From NCBI GenBank assembly GCA_019634955.1, contig JAHCAK010000018.1:1-64000 (forward strand): 64,000 nt of DNA, in the 5' to 3' direction. This document shows, piece after piece, positions 36,222 through 43,968 of the stretch. Positions within the stretch are counted from its first letter, which is position 1; each line of letters begins with the position of its first letter. The stretch is from Burkholderiales bacterium. Its GTDB lineage: Bacteria > Pseudomonadota > Gammaproteobacteria > Burkholderiales > Usitatibacteraceae. Below the pieces are notes generated by a model that searched no databases, was not told the DNA's origin, and saw only the letters and a list, made by a program, of their open reading frames with translations. The translations under genes were made by a program, and so were the position numbers.

Positions 36222-37391
36222 TCAGGCCGGGTTCGGCGCGGGCTTCGCGAGCAGGTAGTCGAGCAGCTCGCGAACGGGCCGGATGCGGTCGCCGAAGGGC
36301 AGCCGCCCGCCGCCGCGGAAGAAGAGCCCGCGGTCGAGGTTGCCCTCGAGCGCCGCGGCCAGGTGCAGGTCGATGCAGAACTGGCCGAACTTCGCCAGGC
36401 CGTCGCGCAGCCCGCACGCCTGCAGGCAGTCGAAGGCGAGCGTGCACTGCGTGCGCGGCTTGCGGCGGCGCTCCATGACGGGAATCTTCTCGAGGTACTT
36501 CGCGAGCCACGGCGTCTTCACCGCCCGCGCGGGCAGCCCCGCCACGCTCACGAACTCCACGATGTCCTCGGGCTTCGCCTCCGCCAGCACCTTCTTGAAG
36601 GTGGGGTGGGCGTCGCCTTCCTCGGTGACCGCGAACGCGGTGCCCAGCTGCACGGCGGCGGCACCCAGGCCCAGCAGCTCGCGCACGCGCTGCGGCGTGG
36701 CGATGCCGCCCGCGACGATGAGCGGGATCTTCTCGGCGGCGAGCCCCAGCTCGCGGAAGAGCCTGAAGGTCGCCTCGAGCACGACCTCGAAGTCGAAGCG
36801 CTTGTCGTGCAGGTCCTCGACCCTGGCGGCGCCGAGGTGCCCGCCCGCGTGGCCGGGATGCTCGATCACGATCGCGTCCGGCAGGCGGTTCTTGCGCATC
36901 CACTTCTTCAGCACGATGCCGATGCCGCGCGCGTCCGAGAGGATCGGCACGAGCGCCACGCCCGGATGCTCCGCGGTGAGCTCGGGGAGATCCAGCGGCA
37001 GCCCCGCGCCGACCACGACCGCCTGCGCGCCGCTTTCGCAGGACTGGCGCACGTAGGTGGAGTACTCGGTGACGGCGCGCATCACGTTCACCGCGACGAT
37101 GCCGTTGCCGCCGGCGATCGCGAGCGCGGCCTTCACCTCGCGGTCCAGCGCCACGCGGTTGGCCTCGTCGATGGCGGCCTTGTCGCGCGACTTGCCGGTG
37201 GCTTCCATGAGGTCGGGGTGGTGCCGGCGCAGGTCCACGGCGGAGAGCGTGCCCACCGCGCCCTCGCGCGCGACGGAGCCGGCGAGGCGGTGGGCGGAGA
37301 CGCCCACGCCCATGCCGCCCTGCACGACGGGCAGCGCGCTGCGGCCGCGAATGGTGAGGGGCGGGAGATCGGTGTTCACGGAATCGGGCAT
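36222..37391 (-). CDS. Nitronate monooxygenase family protein
   Basis: A 389-residue FMN-dependent TIM-barrel enzyme. Key segments are PVVQGGMGVGVS at the N-terminus, IEHPGHAGGHLG near 170, the phosphate-binding VAGGIATPQRV, and AVQLGTAFAVT. The C-terminal extension with several Cys (CTLAFDCLQACG) is unlike short NMOs and resembles the longer 2-nitropropane dioxygenase-like group. A TTGA-N6-TCAA site lies 34 bp upstream of the ATG at 37391, suggesting control by an FNR/DNR-type regulator together with the neighbouring nnrS. Confidence 0.88.
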   Translation of the reverse strand: MPDSVNTDLPPLTIRGRSALPVVQGGMGVGVSAHRLAGSVAREGAVGTLSAVDLRRHHPDLMEATGKSRDKAAIDEANRVALDREVKAALAIAGGNGIVAVNVMRAVTEYSTYVRQSCESGAQAVVVGAGLPLDLPELTAEHPGVALVPILSDARGIGIVLKKWMRKNRLPDAIVIEHPGHAGGHLGAARVEDLHDKRFDFEVVLEATFRLFRELGLAAEKIPLIVAGGIATPQRVRELLGLGAAAVQLGTAFAVTEEGDAHPTFKKVLAEAKPEDIVEFVSVAGLPARAVKTPWLAKYLEKIPVMERRRKPRTQCTLAFDCLQACGLRDGLAKFGQFCIDLHLAAALEGNLDRGLFFRGGGRLPFGDRIRPVRELLDYLLAKPAPNPA

Positions 37392-37424
37392 CGCGCGATC
37401 ATCCTTGCGGGATTCGGCCGGGTC

Positions 37425-37438
37425 TTGACCAGGATCAA
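37425..37438 (-). promoter_or_regulatory. FNR/DNR-type operator before the nitronate monooxygenase gene
   Basis: TTGACCAGGATCAA matches TTGA-N6-TCAA with an ATCAA half-site. It is centred about 41 bp upstream of the start codon. Confidence 0.65.
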
Positions 37439-37453
37439 ACTCCCGCGTGCCGG

Positions 37454-38710
37454 TCAGCCTTCGCGGCCGTCGGAGCGGGGGGAAAGGTATATGGGCACGA
37501 ACCGGGCGGCCCACCCGGCGACGATCGCGATCCACGCGAGCGCGGCGAGGCCCAGCAGCGCCGAGCGGGCGCCGGCGGGCAGCACCGCGAGATCGGCCAG
37601 CGCGCGCGCGACACCCACGGCAACGAGCGCGAGGAAGCCGTACCAGGTGACGGCGTCGGCCTCGAGCGCGCGGCCCGAGTGGCCGAGCGAGACGCGCGAG
37701 ACCATGCCGAAGGTCATGGCCGCGAGGTAGCTCACGGCGAGGAGATGCAGCGGCCCGCGCCCGAAGATGCCCGGGTGCCCGGCCAGGGAAGCGAGGCTCG
37801 CCACGGCCGAGAACGCCAGCGCCGCCGCGAGCATCACCAGCGAGACATGCAGCATCGCCAGCAGCCTCGCGCGGAAGCTCTGCGTGAGCCCCCACTTCCA
37901 CGCGAGCCACCCCACCCACGCCGCCATGGGCGCATCGGCCACCCAGGTCCACTGGCCCAGCGACGCGCTCTCGAGCAGGTAGTGCGTGGCGCACGCCGCG
38001 CCGAGGAACGGGATCGAGAATGCCGGGCGGTAGAGCGCGTAGCCGGTGAGCACGCGGCTGGAGAAGAACGGGATCATGCGGTGGTTCACCACCAGGAACA
38101 CCGGCAGCAGGACGAGCCACAGGCCGCCGTCGCGCGCGAACGCGAGCCAGTCGGCGCGCAGGGTCGCGATGGCGAGCAGGAAGGCCGCCGTGCCGATGGC
38201 CCCGGTCCACAACAGCACCACGATCGCGACCCCCTGCGGATCGCGGCCCTCGGCCGTGAACACGATGCGCGTGAGCGCCGCCGTGCCGATGACCCAGCCC
38301 GCGAGGTGCAGCACGCCGCCGGCGACGGCCATCTCGCGCGAGGCGAGCACGCCCGCGTAGAAGACGAGGATGCCGGCGATCATCGGCAGCCCCGCGGCGA
38401 GCCACTCCCGGCGCGTCGGCCGCACGCCCGTCCAGTTGGGGACGGCCGTGAGCGCGAAACCGAAGATGAACCACGGGAAGAGCCCGTACACCATGAGCCA
38501 GGCGTGCGCCCAGGCGGGCGGCATCGACCATTGCGGCGCCGGCCACAGGCCGAGCGTGCGCCCGCCGATGTCCCAGCCCATCAGGAGCATCGAGGCCACG
38601 AGCTGAAGCGCGCCGGGCAGGAAGAACACGCGGTGCGGCGCGCAGGTCCACACCGCCCACGCGGACCTGCGGGCGGCCGGGCCTGACTGTGCCTTTGAAA
38701 TGGGAATCAT
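37454..38710 (-). CDS. nnrS: NnrS family membrane protein
   Basis: A 418-residue heme- and copper-associated membrane protein with about 12 transmembrane helices. His residues at the family positions include WAHAWLMVYG, LHLAGWV, VVNHRMIPFF and LHLLAVSYL. NnrS proteins lessen nitrosative stress and are usually induced by NO-responsive regulators. A 16-bp perfect palindrome containing TTGA-N6-TCAA is centred about 45 bp upstream of the start. Confidence 0.92.
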   Translation of the reverse strand: MIPISKAQSGPAARRSAWAVWTCAPHRVFFLPGALQLVASMLLMGWDIGGRTLGLWPAPQWSMPPAWAHAWLMVYGLFPWFIFGFALTAVPNWTGVRPTRREWLAAGLPMIAGILVFYAGVLASREMAVAGGVLHLAGWVIGTAALTRIVFTAEGRDPQGVAIVVLLWTGAIGTAAFLLAIATLRADWLAFARDGGLWLVLLPVFLVVNHRMIPFFSSRVLTGYALYRPAFSIPFLGAACATHYLLESASLGQWTWVADAPMAAWVGWLAWKWGLTQSFRARLLAMLHVSLVMLAAALAFSAVASLASLAGHPGIFGRGPLHLLAVSYLAAMTFGMVSRVSLGHSGRALEADAVTWYGFLALVAVGVARALADLAVLPAGARSALLGLAALAWIAIVAGWAARFVPIYLSPRSDGREG

Positions 38711-38747
38711 CCTGCCCCCATTATCCCCCCACGGGTACCGCCGCGGC

Positions 38748-38763
38748 CTTGAACCGGTTCAAG
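38748..38763 (-). promoter_or_regulatory. FNR/DNR-type operator before nnrS
   Basis: CTTGAACCGGTTCAAG is a perfect 16-bp palindrome with TTGA-N6-TCAA half-sites, 38 bp upstream of the nnrS start. NnrS genes are classical NO-regulon members. Confidence 0.6.
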
Positions 38764-38825
38764 AAAACTTCGAGAGACGGGGTCGCGCCGCCGAGTGCCG
38801 CCAACGGCGAATGACCGGGTTGGCC

Positions 38826-39014
38826 GGGGGAGGACGAGAAGGCGGCGAAGTCCTTCGGCCCGCAAGCGTGACCACCGGACGGGTGCCCAAAAACCCGGGG
38901 GCGGTCAACACACGACCACCCCCGGGTTTTTACCCGTCAAGAGATGGGGCCGCCGCGCTGCCCCATCCCGGTGGTCGCGGTCCCAAGGACTTCGCCGCCT
39001 TCTCGTCCTCCCCC
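38826..39014. repeat. 189-bp composite inverted repeat A
   Basis: Outer arms are 30 bp and perfect (38826-38855 with 38985-39014). Inside are a 9-bp stem (38870-38878 with 38968-38976), a 13-bp hairpin (38889-38901 with 38919-38931), and a 7-bp hairpin (38943-38949 with 38961-38967). The 38711-39324 stretch has no gene; it holds this element, element B, and between them a GCGCCGGCGCACTCGG direct repeat. Confidence 0.9.
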
Positions 39015-39115
39015 GTCCCTCCGGGATGCACCGTGGCGCATTTGGCGGCGCGGCGCCGGCGCACTCGGTGATGCAGCGCCGGCGCACTCGGGGACGGTGC
39101 CACGGGCACGGGCAA

Positions 39116-39306
39116 GCGGTCGCAGGTCGCGTCGAGCGGATTCCTTGGCAGGCGACCGCCGCGGTCGAGGCAGCGCGAGCGGCCTCGACTGTAGATGGGT
39201 CGAAAGTCGAGGGTGCTCGTGTGTTGAGCGCCCTCGACTTTCGGGGCACCCATCCGGCGGTCACGCTTGCCTGCCCAGGAATCCGCTCGACGCGACCTGC
39301 GACCGC
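39116..39306. repeat. 191-bp composite inverted repeat B
   Basis: Outer arms are 30 bp and perfect (39116-39145 with 39277-39306). A central 13-bp stem (39201-39213 with 39231-39243) carries the GTCGAGGG/CCCTCGAC core. It lies 101 bp from element A and ends 18 bp before the last gene of the sulfur operon. The sequences of A and B differ, but their plan is the same. Confidence 0.9.
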
Positions 39307-39324
39307 TCGCGGCTGCGCCGTGAC

Positions 39325-39501
39325 CTACCTGTAGTAGACGACGGCGTCGGCGTCGGCGATGGCGTCGAGGACGGCGTCCCAGGGCTCGGCGCAGGGAGCG
39401 AGGCGGACATCGGCGCCCTGCTCGCGCAGGTCGCCGGCCAGTTCGGCCACGGCCGCGGGGGCGGCGGGCGCGTCGTGCAGCATGAGGATCTTCCGGGCCA
39501 T
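39325..39501 (-). CDS. Small DsrE/DsrH-like hypothetical protein
   Basis: A 58-residue protein starting MARKILMLHDAP and ending DADAVVYYR, with the alternating strand-helix pattern of a small DsrE-fold protein. It is too short for a full domain. It lies 2 bp after a DsrE-like gene at the end of the sulfur-relay operon. It could be a truncated remnant next to repeat element B, or a small subunit. I do not recognise a specific family. Confidence 0.6.
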   Translation of the reverse strand: MARKILMLHDAPAAPAAVAELAGDLREQGADVRLAPCAEPWDAVLDAIADADAVVYYR

Positions 39502-39503
39502 GG

Positions 39504-39755
39504 TCAGATCACGTAGACGGCATCGGCGGCGAGGACGGCCCCGGCGAGCTGGCGTCGGCCGGCTTCGCCCTCGGCGACCACCTCGAGCGGGACTTCCGCG
39601 AACTCGAGCAGCTCGCGCTGCTCGGCCACGGCGGGCGTGTCGGGGAGCGTGCCGACGACGGCCACGCGCACGGGGTCGGAGAGCAGGGTGAGACCCGCGG
39701 CCACGCGCAGGGCCTCGGCCTGGTTGTGCTTCGCGACGACGAGCAGGTTCCTCAT
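39504..39755 (-). CDS. DsrE-like small protein
   Basis: An 83-residue alpha/beta protein starting MRNLLVVAKHNQAEALRVA, similar in plan to DsrE-fold sulfur-carrier proteins, though I see no conserved Cys. It overlaps the preceding gene by 4 bases. Members of this fold commonly accompany TusA and YeeE/YedE genes. The exact role is not assignable. Confidence 0.65.
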   Translation of the reverse strand: MRNLLVVAKHNQAEALRVAAGLTLLSDPVRVAVVGTLPDTPAVAEQRELLEFAEVPLEVVAEGEAGRRQLAGAVLAADAVYVI

Positions 39756-40060
39756 CGCGCCCCCGGCAGCACGAGCAGGCGATCGCACTCGCGCGCGAGC
39801 TCGGCGTTCTGGAACTGCGTGCCCATGTTCGCGCCGTCGGGCGCGGGCCCGCCGCCGAAGTGCGACCAGCTGTGCTCGCACACGTCGAGGCGGATCGCGC
39901 CCGCGCGGGCGAGCTCGCCCAGGCGCGGGGATGCGGCGAGCCGCACGGCCGAGTCGGTGAGGAAGCAGCGGCAGGCCCAGCCGCGGGCGGCGGCGGCGGC
40001 CGCGAGCCCCTCGAGCTGCGGGCCGGCCGAGTCGTGCGAGGCGACGATTCCGAGGCGCAT
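39752..40060 (-). CDS. DsrE-like protein
   Basis: A 102-residue protein starting MRLGIVASHDSAGPQLEGLA. It has Cys residues in the first third (WACRCFLTD) and LDVCEHSW near the middle, and a late FQNAELARECDRLLVL segment. The fold looks like DsrE/DsrF, and the Cys near 30 or 65 could carry persulfide sulfur. It is 10 bp after tusA and overlaps the next gene by 4 bases. Confidence 0.7.
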   Translation of the reverse strand: MRLGIVASHDSAGPQLEGLAAAAAARGWACRCFLTDSAVRLAASPRLGELARAGAIRLDVCEHSWSHFGGGPAPDGANMGTQFQNAELARECDRLLVLPGAR

Positions 40061-40070
40061 CGGCTCCACC

Positions 40071-40325
40071 CTAGCCCTTGCGGATGGTCCAGCGCATCGC
40101 CTTCCCGGCGTCCTGCACCTGGGAGACGATGTCGTTGCCCTCCGTCGCGCACATGGCGCTGATCGACTCCCCCGAGGAGGGATTGTCGAAGACGAGGTCG
40201 AGCGTGTCGCCGGAGGCGAGCTTCTCGAGCGCCTTCTTCGTGTAGATCTGCGGGTGCGGGCACACGTAGCCCTGCACGTCCAGCTGGTACTTGCCGTCGG
40301 AGACCTTCTCGAACTTCGCTGCCAT
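40071..40325 (-). CDS. tusA: TusA-family sulfur carrier protein
   Basis: An 84-residue protein with the YVCPHPQIYTKKAL motif, the CPxP signature of TusA, whose first Cys carries persulfide sulfur. The remainder follows the TusA fold (LDLVFDNPSSGESI, GNDIVSQVQ). It is 41 bp downstream of the YeeE/YedE transporter gene. A second TusA-like protein starts the operon. Together they suggest transport of a reduced sulfur compound followed by sulfur relay. Confidence 0.9.
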   Translation of the reverse strand: MAAKFEKVSDGKYQLDVQGYVCPHPQIYTKKALEKLASGDTLDLVFDNPSSGESISAMCATEGNDIVSQVQDAGKAMRWTIRKG

Positions 40326-40366
40326 GGACTGCCTTTCGTCTGCGGTTGTGACAAGGATGGGGCGGA

Positions 40367-41818
40367 TCAGAACCCGAGCGGGGCTTCCTTCGCCATCTTG
40401 CGCTCGATCCACCAGTTGAAGAACTTGACGCCGACCCACCCGCCCGCGGTCATGCCCGCGAGGAAGATCCAGCCCGAGGGGTCGCCGTTGGTGACCGTCG
40501 CGAAGAACGCGCCGATGTTGCAGCCCATGCCGATGCGCGAGCCGATGCCCATGAGGATGCCGCCGGCGATGGCCCAGGTGGCGATCTCGAGCGTGGGCAT
40601 CTTCAGCTTGAACTCGTTGGCGAGGAAGGCCATGAACATCGAGCCGCCGATCACCGAGAAGCTCATCCACAGCACGGGGTTCGCGAGCGGCGACGGGATG
40701 CCGTTCTCCATCCCGAAGAAGATGTTGTCGTCGAGGTTCACGCCGAGCTTCGCGAGCACCCAGGCCGCGCCCTGCGCCTCCTGCGTGGTCACGTAGAAGT
40801 AGCCGGGGTCGAACACCGTCTCCTGCAGGCTCAGGCCCTCGGTGATGCCCATCGCGGTGAGGAGCTCCCCGGCGTTGGAGATGCCGAACTTCTGCTGCAG
40901 CGTCTGCATCACCCACATCTGCAGGCCGGCGGCCACGCCCAGCACGAGGCCGGCGATGGCGGTGCGCTTCGAGGCCGTGACCATGCTCCACCAGCCGCGC
41001 ACCTCGGCGCCGGCGGTGGGCGCCGTCAGCTTGTTCTTGCGCAGCCAGCCCTTGCGGTACCAGATGGCGTAGATCGCGACGAGCAGCACGAGCGCCGGCA
41101 GCACCGCGTTCACGAGCGAGTTGCCGATGAACGCCTTGGCCGCGGGGCTGGAGAAGCCGAGCGCGTCGCCCACGACCACCGACTTGAGGTTCCACACGTA
41201 GCCGGCGAGGAACTGGTCGTACCAGCCGGCCGTCACGCTGAGCTCGGCGGGCATGTTCTTGGCCGCGGCCGATGCCGTCCACGAGGCGGGCACGACCGCA
41301 TCCAGCACACCGCCGATGTCGACGAAGAGGGCCTGCGCGAAGCTGAGCGAAAGCACCACGAGCAGCGCGGAGACGCTTCCCTCGCCCGTCTTGTAGAGCG
41401 AGCCCGTGGCGCAGCCGCCGGTGAAGACCATGCCGAAGCCGAAGATCGCGCCGCCCACGAGCGAGTACAGGCCGATGGGGCTCGCGTGGAATGTGCTCTT
41501 GCCGGCGACCGTCACCGCGGCCGACACGAGGCTGAAGAGGACGACCGCGATCATGATGCCCACCGCCATGCGCGGCACGCCGACCGCGAAGAGGTCGCGG
41601 ACGGCCGAGGCCATGCAGAAGCGCCCGTACTGCAGGCTCGCGCCGTAGATGAAGCCGAACCACAGGTAGGCCGAGAAGTAGAGGTAGCGCGCGTCGGTGA
41701 TGATCGTCCCGGCCGAGACCAGGACGAAGAACCCCACCACCGCCGCCGCCCGCAGCGCGTTGGCCCGGCTGGTCGCCGCGCCCACCCCCTCGGTCGTGCA
41801 TGCCACGCTTTCCGTCAT
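40367..41818 (-). CDS. YeeE/YedE family sulfur transporter
   Basis: A 483-residue membrane protein with two repeats of the YeeE/YedE domain and about 11-13 helices. The channel Cys motifs are visible as QYGRFCMASAV, TGGCATGSLYK and GMGCNIGAFF, which in characterised members conduct thiosulfate by transient hydrogen bonds to Cys. It overlaps the upstream TusA-like gene by 4 bases. The likely substrate is thiosulfate or a related sulfur (or selenium) anion. Confidence 0.93.
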   Translation of the reverse strand: MTESVACTTEGVGAATSRANALRAAAVVGFFVLVSAGTIITDARYLYFSAYLWFGFIYGASLQYGRFCMASAVRDLFAVGVPRMAVGIMIAVVLFSLVSAAVTVAGKSTFHASPIGLYSLVGGAIFGFGMVFTGGCATGSLYKTGEGSVSALLVVLSLSFAQALFVDIGGVLDAVVPASWTASAAAKNMPAELSVTAGWYDQFLAGYVWNLKSVVVGDALGFSSPAAKAFIGNSLVNAVLPALVLLVAIYAIWYRKGWLRKNKLTAPTAGAEVRGWWSMVTASKRTAIAGLVLGVAAGLQMWVMQTLQQKFGISNAGELLTAMGITEGLSLQETVFDPGYFYVTTQEAQGAAWVLAKLGVNLDDNIFFGMENGIPSPLANPVLWMSFSVIGGSMFMAFLANEFKLKMPTLEIATWAIAGGILMGIGSRIGMGCNIGAFFATVTNGDPSGWIFLAGMTAGGWVGVKFFNWWIERKMAKEAPLGF

Positions 41819-42213
41819 TGCCCCTTCTCCCCTTCGTCCGCGCCGAGCTTGCGCGCGTAGATCTTCCAGAAACCGTCCAGGTGCAGCGTGCCCAGGTGCA
41901 CGCAGCCGTGCCCCGCCAGCATGAACGGGATGGTCTCGACCGAGCTCAGGTTGTCCGAGACGATCTCGACCACGGTGCCGGGCCGGGCCGCGTCGAGCGC
42001 GCGCTTCGTGACGAGGTTGGTGCGCAGGCAGGTGGCGCCCATGAGGTCGACGCTCGCGTCGGCCACCATCGCCCCGTGCCCCGGCACTTCCACCCACCGC
42101 GACGCCGCGTCCGGCGCGGCATCCGCCGGGCCCTTGCGCAGGGCGGGGAAGATCCAGCCAATCGGATCGATCAACCAGTACACCGCCTTGCCTCGTTCGC
42201 TGTCGTTGGCCAT
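41815..42213 (-). CDS. TusA-like sulfurtransferase domain protein
   Basis: A 132-residue protein. A short N-terminal segment (MANDSERGKAVYWLIDPIGW) precedes a TusA-like domain with GATCLRTNLVTKRAL, where a single Cys replaces the CPxP pair. The C-terminus has AGHGCVHLGTLHL. It is the first gene of the minus-strand sulfur operon and is divergent from the rhodanese-lipoprotein gene across a 261-bp gap. Confidence 0.8.
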   Translation of the reverse strand: MANDSERGKAVYWLIDPIGWIFPALRKGPADAAPDAASRWVEVPGHGAMVADASVDLMGATCLRTNLVTKRALDAARPGTVVEIVSDNLSSVETIPFMLAGHGCVHLGTLHLDGFWKIYARKLGADEGEKGQ

Positions 42214-42291
42214 GGGATAGCAAGTAGCATGCCGCGATGCCAGCCCCTTGATTTCACAGCGGGAGCGCGCCGAGCGCGGTCGTGCGGCGCT

Positions 42292-42339
42292 TTGCAATTT
42301 GAGAGCGCCGCTCCAGTGCCGGGTGGAATGTGCAATGCA
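42292..42339 (+). promoter_or_regulatory. Sigma-54 promoter for the rhodanese/cytochrome cluster
   Basis: TGGAATGTGCAATGCA (42324-42339) has GG and GC 10 bp apart, the -24/-12 spacing of RpoN promoters. TTGCAATTTGAGAGC (42292-42306) lies 33 bp upstream of the GG. The same two elements recur at 45214-45259. A hairpin (CCCAAGG, 42358-42364 with 42374-42380) lies early in the leader. Confidence 0.6.
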
Positions 42340-42474
42340 ACGCGCCGGCCCGCAAGGCCCAAGGTCTTGTTTTCCTTGGGGGATGAGGAGCGGCACGCAA
42401 TGTGCTTGAGTTTGGCCCCGGCGGGCCTCGCCCGCGACAAACCAAACGGCCAAGCGAAGACTGCGGAGGAGAAC

Positions 42475-43968
42475 ATGAGCACACGGCAACTGGGCAACGA
42501 CCTGCAGCACCTGCTGAACCCGCGCGCCGCGGCTGCCGCGGCCGTGTGCCTCGCGCTCGCCGCCTGCGGCGGCGGGGGCGGCCGCGAGGACACCTCCTCC
42601 GGCAACGTGGTGAAGATCGTCGTGAACTCGCCGCAGGAGATCGCGCAGACTTCCGCGGACGACTACAACGCCAACGTGAACGGCCTCATCACGGCGGCCA
42701 CGCTCAAGAGCTGGATCTCGAACTGGGCGGGCAACCGCCCCGCGGGCATCACCGGCAAGCTCATCATCTTCCAGGCCACGACGGGCCCGGCGGGCGCGGA
42801 GTACATCAAGCCCAACGGCTCCAGCGTGTTCACCTACCTGTCGCCCTCCTCGGAGTGGATCCAGACGCGCACCAACGGCGTGATCGAGACGCAGAGCATG
42901 GTGCCGGACGGGCCGACCATGGACGCGCTCATCCGCAAGTACAACATCGACCCCGTGAACGACATGATCGTCTGCGCCATGGGCACGGGCAGCAACCCCA
43001 ACGCGATGGCGCAGGGCCGCTGCTGGTACGCGCTGCGCTACTGGGGCGTGGACAAGAAGAACGTGGCGGTGCTCAACGGCGGCAACCAGTGGATCAACGG
43101 CAACGGCCTCGCGGCGGCCGACTTCACGGCCACGCCCAGCACGGCGCCCAACACGGGCACGGCGAGCGTGCGCGACATCCCGGTGGACAACATGGCGCTT
43201 CAGGCCACCTTCGAGGACGTGATGAACGTGCTGCCGGAGACCGACACCAACGCGAAGGGCGACGGCGTCCTCATCTGGGACGCGCGTTCGATCGGCCAGT
43301 TCAGCGCCGGCGAGCGCCTCGAGCCGGGCGACTCCGGTTACGCGGCGTGCGGCGCCGCCAACTGCGCGGCCCCGGCCAACTACGACTACATGCGCACGTT
43401 CCAGAACGGCGGCTCGCGCCAGGGCCACCCGCGCGGCACGCTGCAGCTGCAGTACACGAACCTCCTCGACTCGACGAAGGGGTTCTCGTACAAGCCGAAG
43501 TCCGTCCTGATGAACTACCTCACGGGCGGCGCGGACGCGGGCGGCTTCCGCTTCGTGGACGCCACCTACGCCGGCGTGGGCGACGGCAACGGCTACCAGA
43601 ACGGCGACGTGATCTACGCCTACTGCGAGACCACCTTCCGCGCCATGATCACCGGGTTTGCATCCGCCGGGATCCTGGGGCTGCCGGTGCGCTTCTACGA
43701 CGGCGCGATGGTGGAGTGGAACTCGCTCTCCCACATCCAGGACAACACGGGCAAGTACATCCTCCCGGCCAACTCGCCGTGGCGCACGGACGTGAAGAGC
43801 TTCTTCCGGCCGGCGACCTCCGCCTCCCTCGTCGCGACGCGCAACATCACCAACGCCTTCGCGGTGCACGCCAACAAGATCATCCTCGAGGACAAGAGCT
43901 ACAAGCGCGGCGGCACGGGAACCGGGCCCACGGATGACGGCCCCGGCGGAGGCAACCCCTGCGGCTGA
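42475..43968 (+). CDS. Rhodanese-like lipoprotein
   Basis: A 497-residue exported lipoprotein. The signal peptide ends in the lipobox LAAC with Cys 31, followed by a Gly-rich linker. Two rhodanese-like domains follow. The first (about 60-260) includes YWGVDKKNVAVLNGGNQW. The second carries LIWDARSIGQFSAGE (about 268) and the active loop YCETTFRA with Cys 384. An excellent GGAGGAG site precedes the ATG at 42475. A rhodanese lipoprotein beside multiheme cytochromes and a porin is the plan of ExtH in Geobacter, which participates with its porin in selenite handling. It is the first gene after the sigma-54 promoter at 42324-42339. Confidence 0.88.
   Translation: MSTRQLGNDLQHLLNPRAAAAAAVCLALAACGGGGGREDTSSGNVVKIVVNSPQEIAQTSADDYNANVNGLITAATLKSWISNWAGNRPAGITGKLIIFQATTGPAGAEYIKPNGSSVFTYLSPSSEWIQTRTNGVIETQSMVPDGPTMDALIRKYNIDPVNDMIVCAMGTGSNPNAMAQGRCWYALRYWGVDKKNVAVLNGGNQWINGNGLAAADFTATPSTAPNTGTASVRDIPVDNMALQATFEDVMNVLPETDTNAKGDGVLIWDARSIGQFSAGERLEPGDSGYAACGAANCAAPANYDYMRTFQNGGSRQGHPRGTLQLQYTNLLDSTKGFSYKPKSVLMNYLTGGADAGGFRFVDATYAGVGDGNGYQNGDVIYAYCETTFRAMITGFASAGILGLPVRFYDGAMVEWNSLSHIQDNTGKYILPANSPWRTDVKSFFRPATSASLVATRNITNAFAVHANKIILEDKSYKRGGTGTGPTDDGPGGGNPCG

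Noticed and set aside
38730-39334. Short frames in the 38.7-39.3 kb repeat region
   Set aside because: They arise from the arms of composite repeats A and B and repeat the same peptide in opposite orientation; no coding features are visible.
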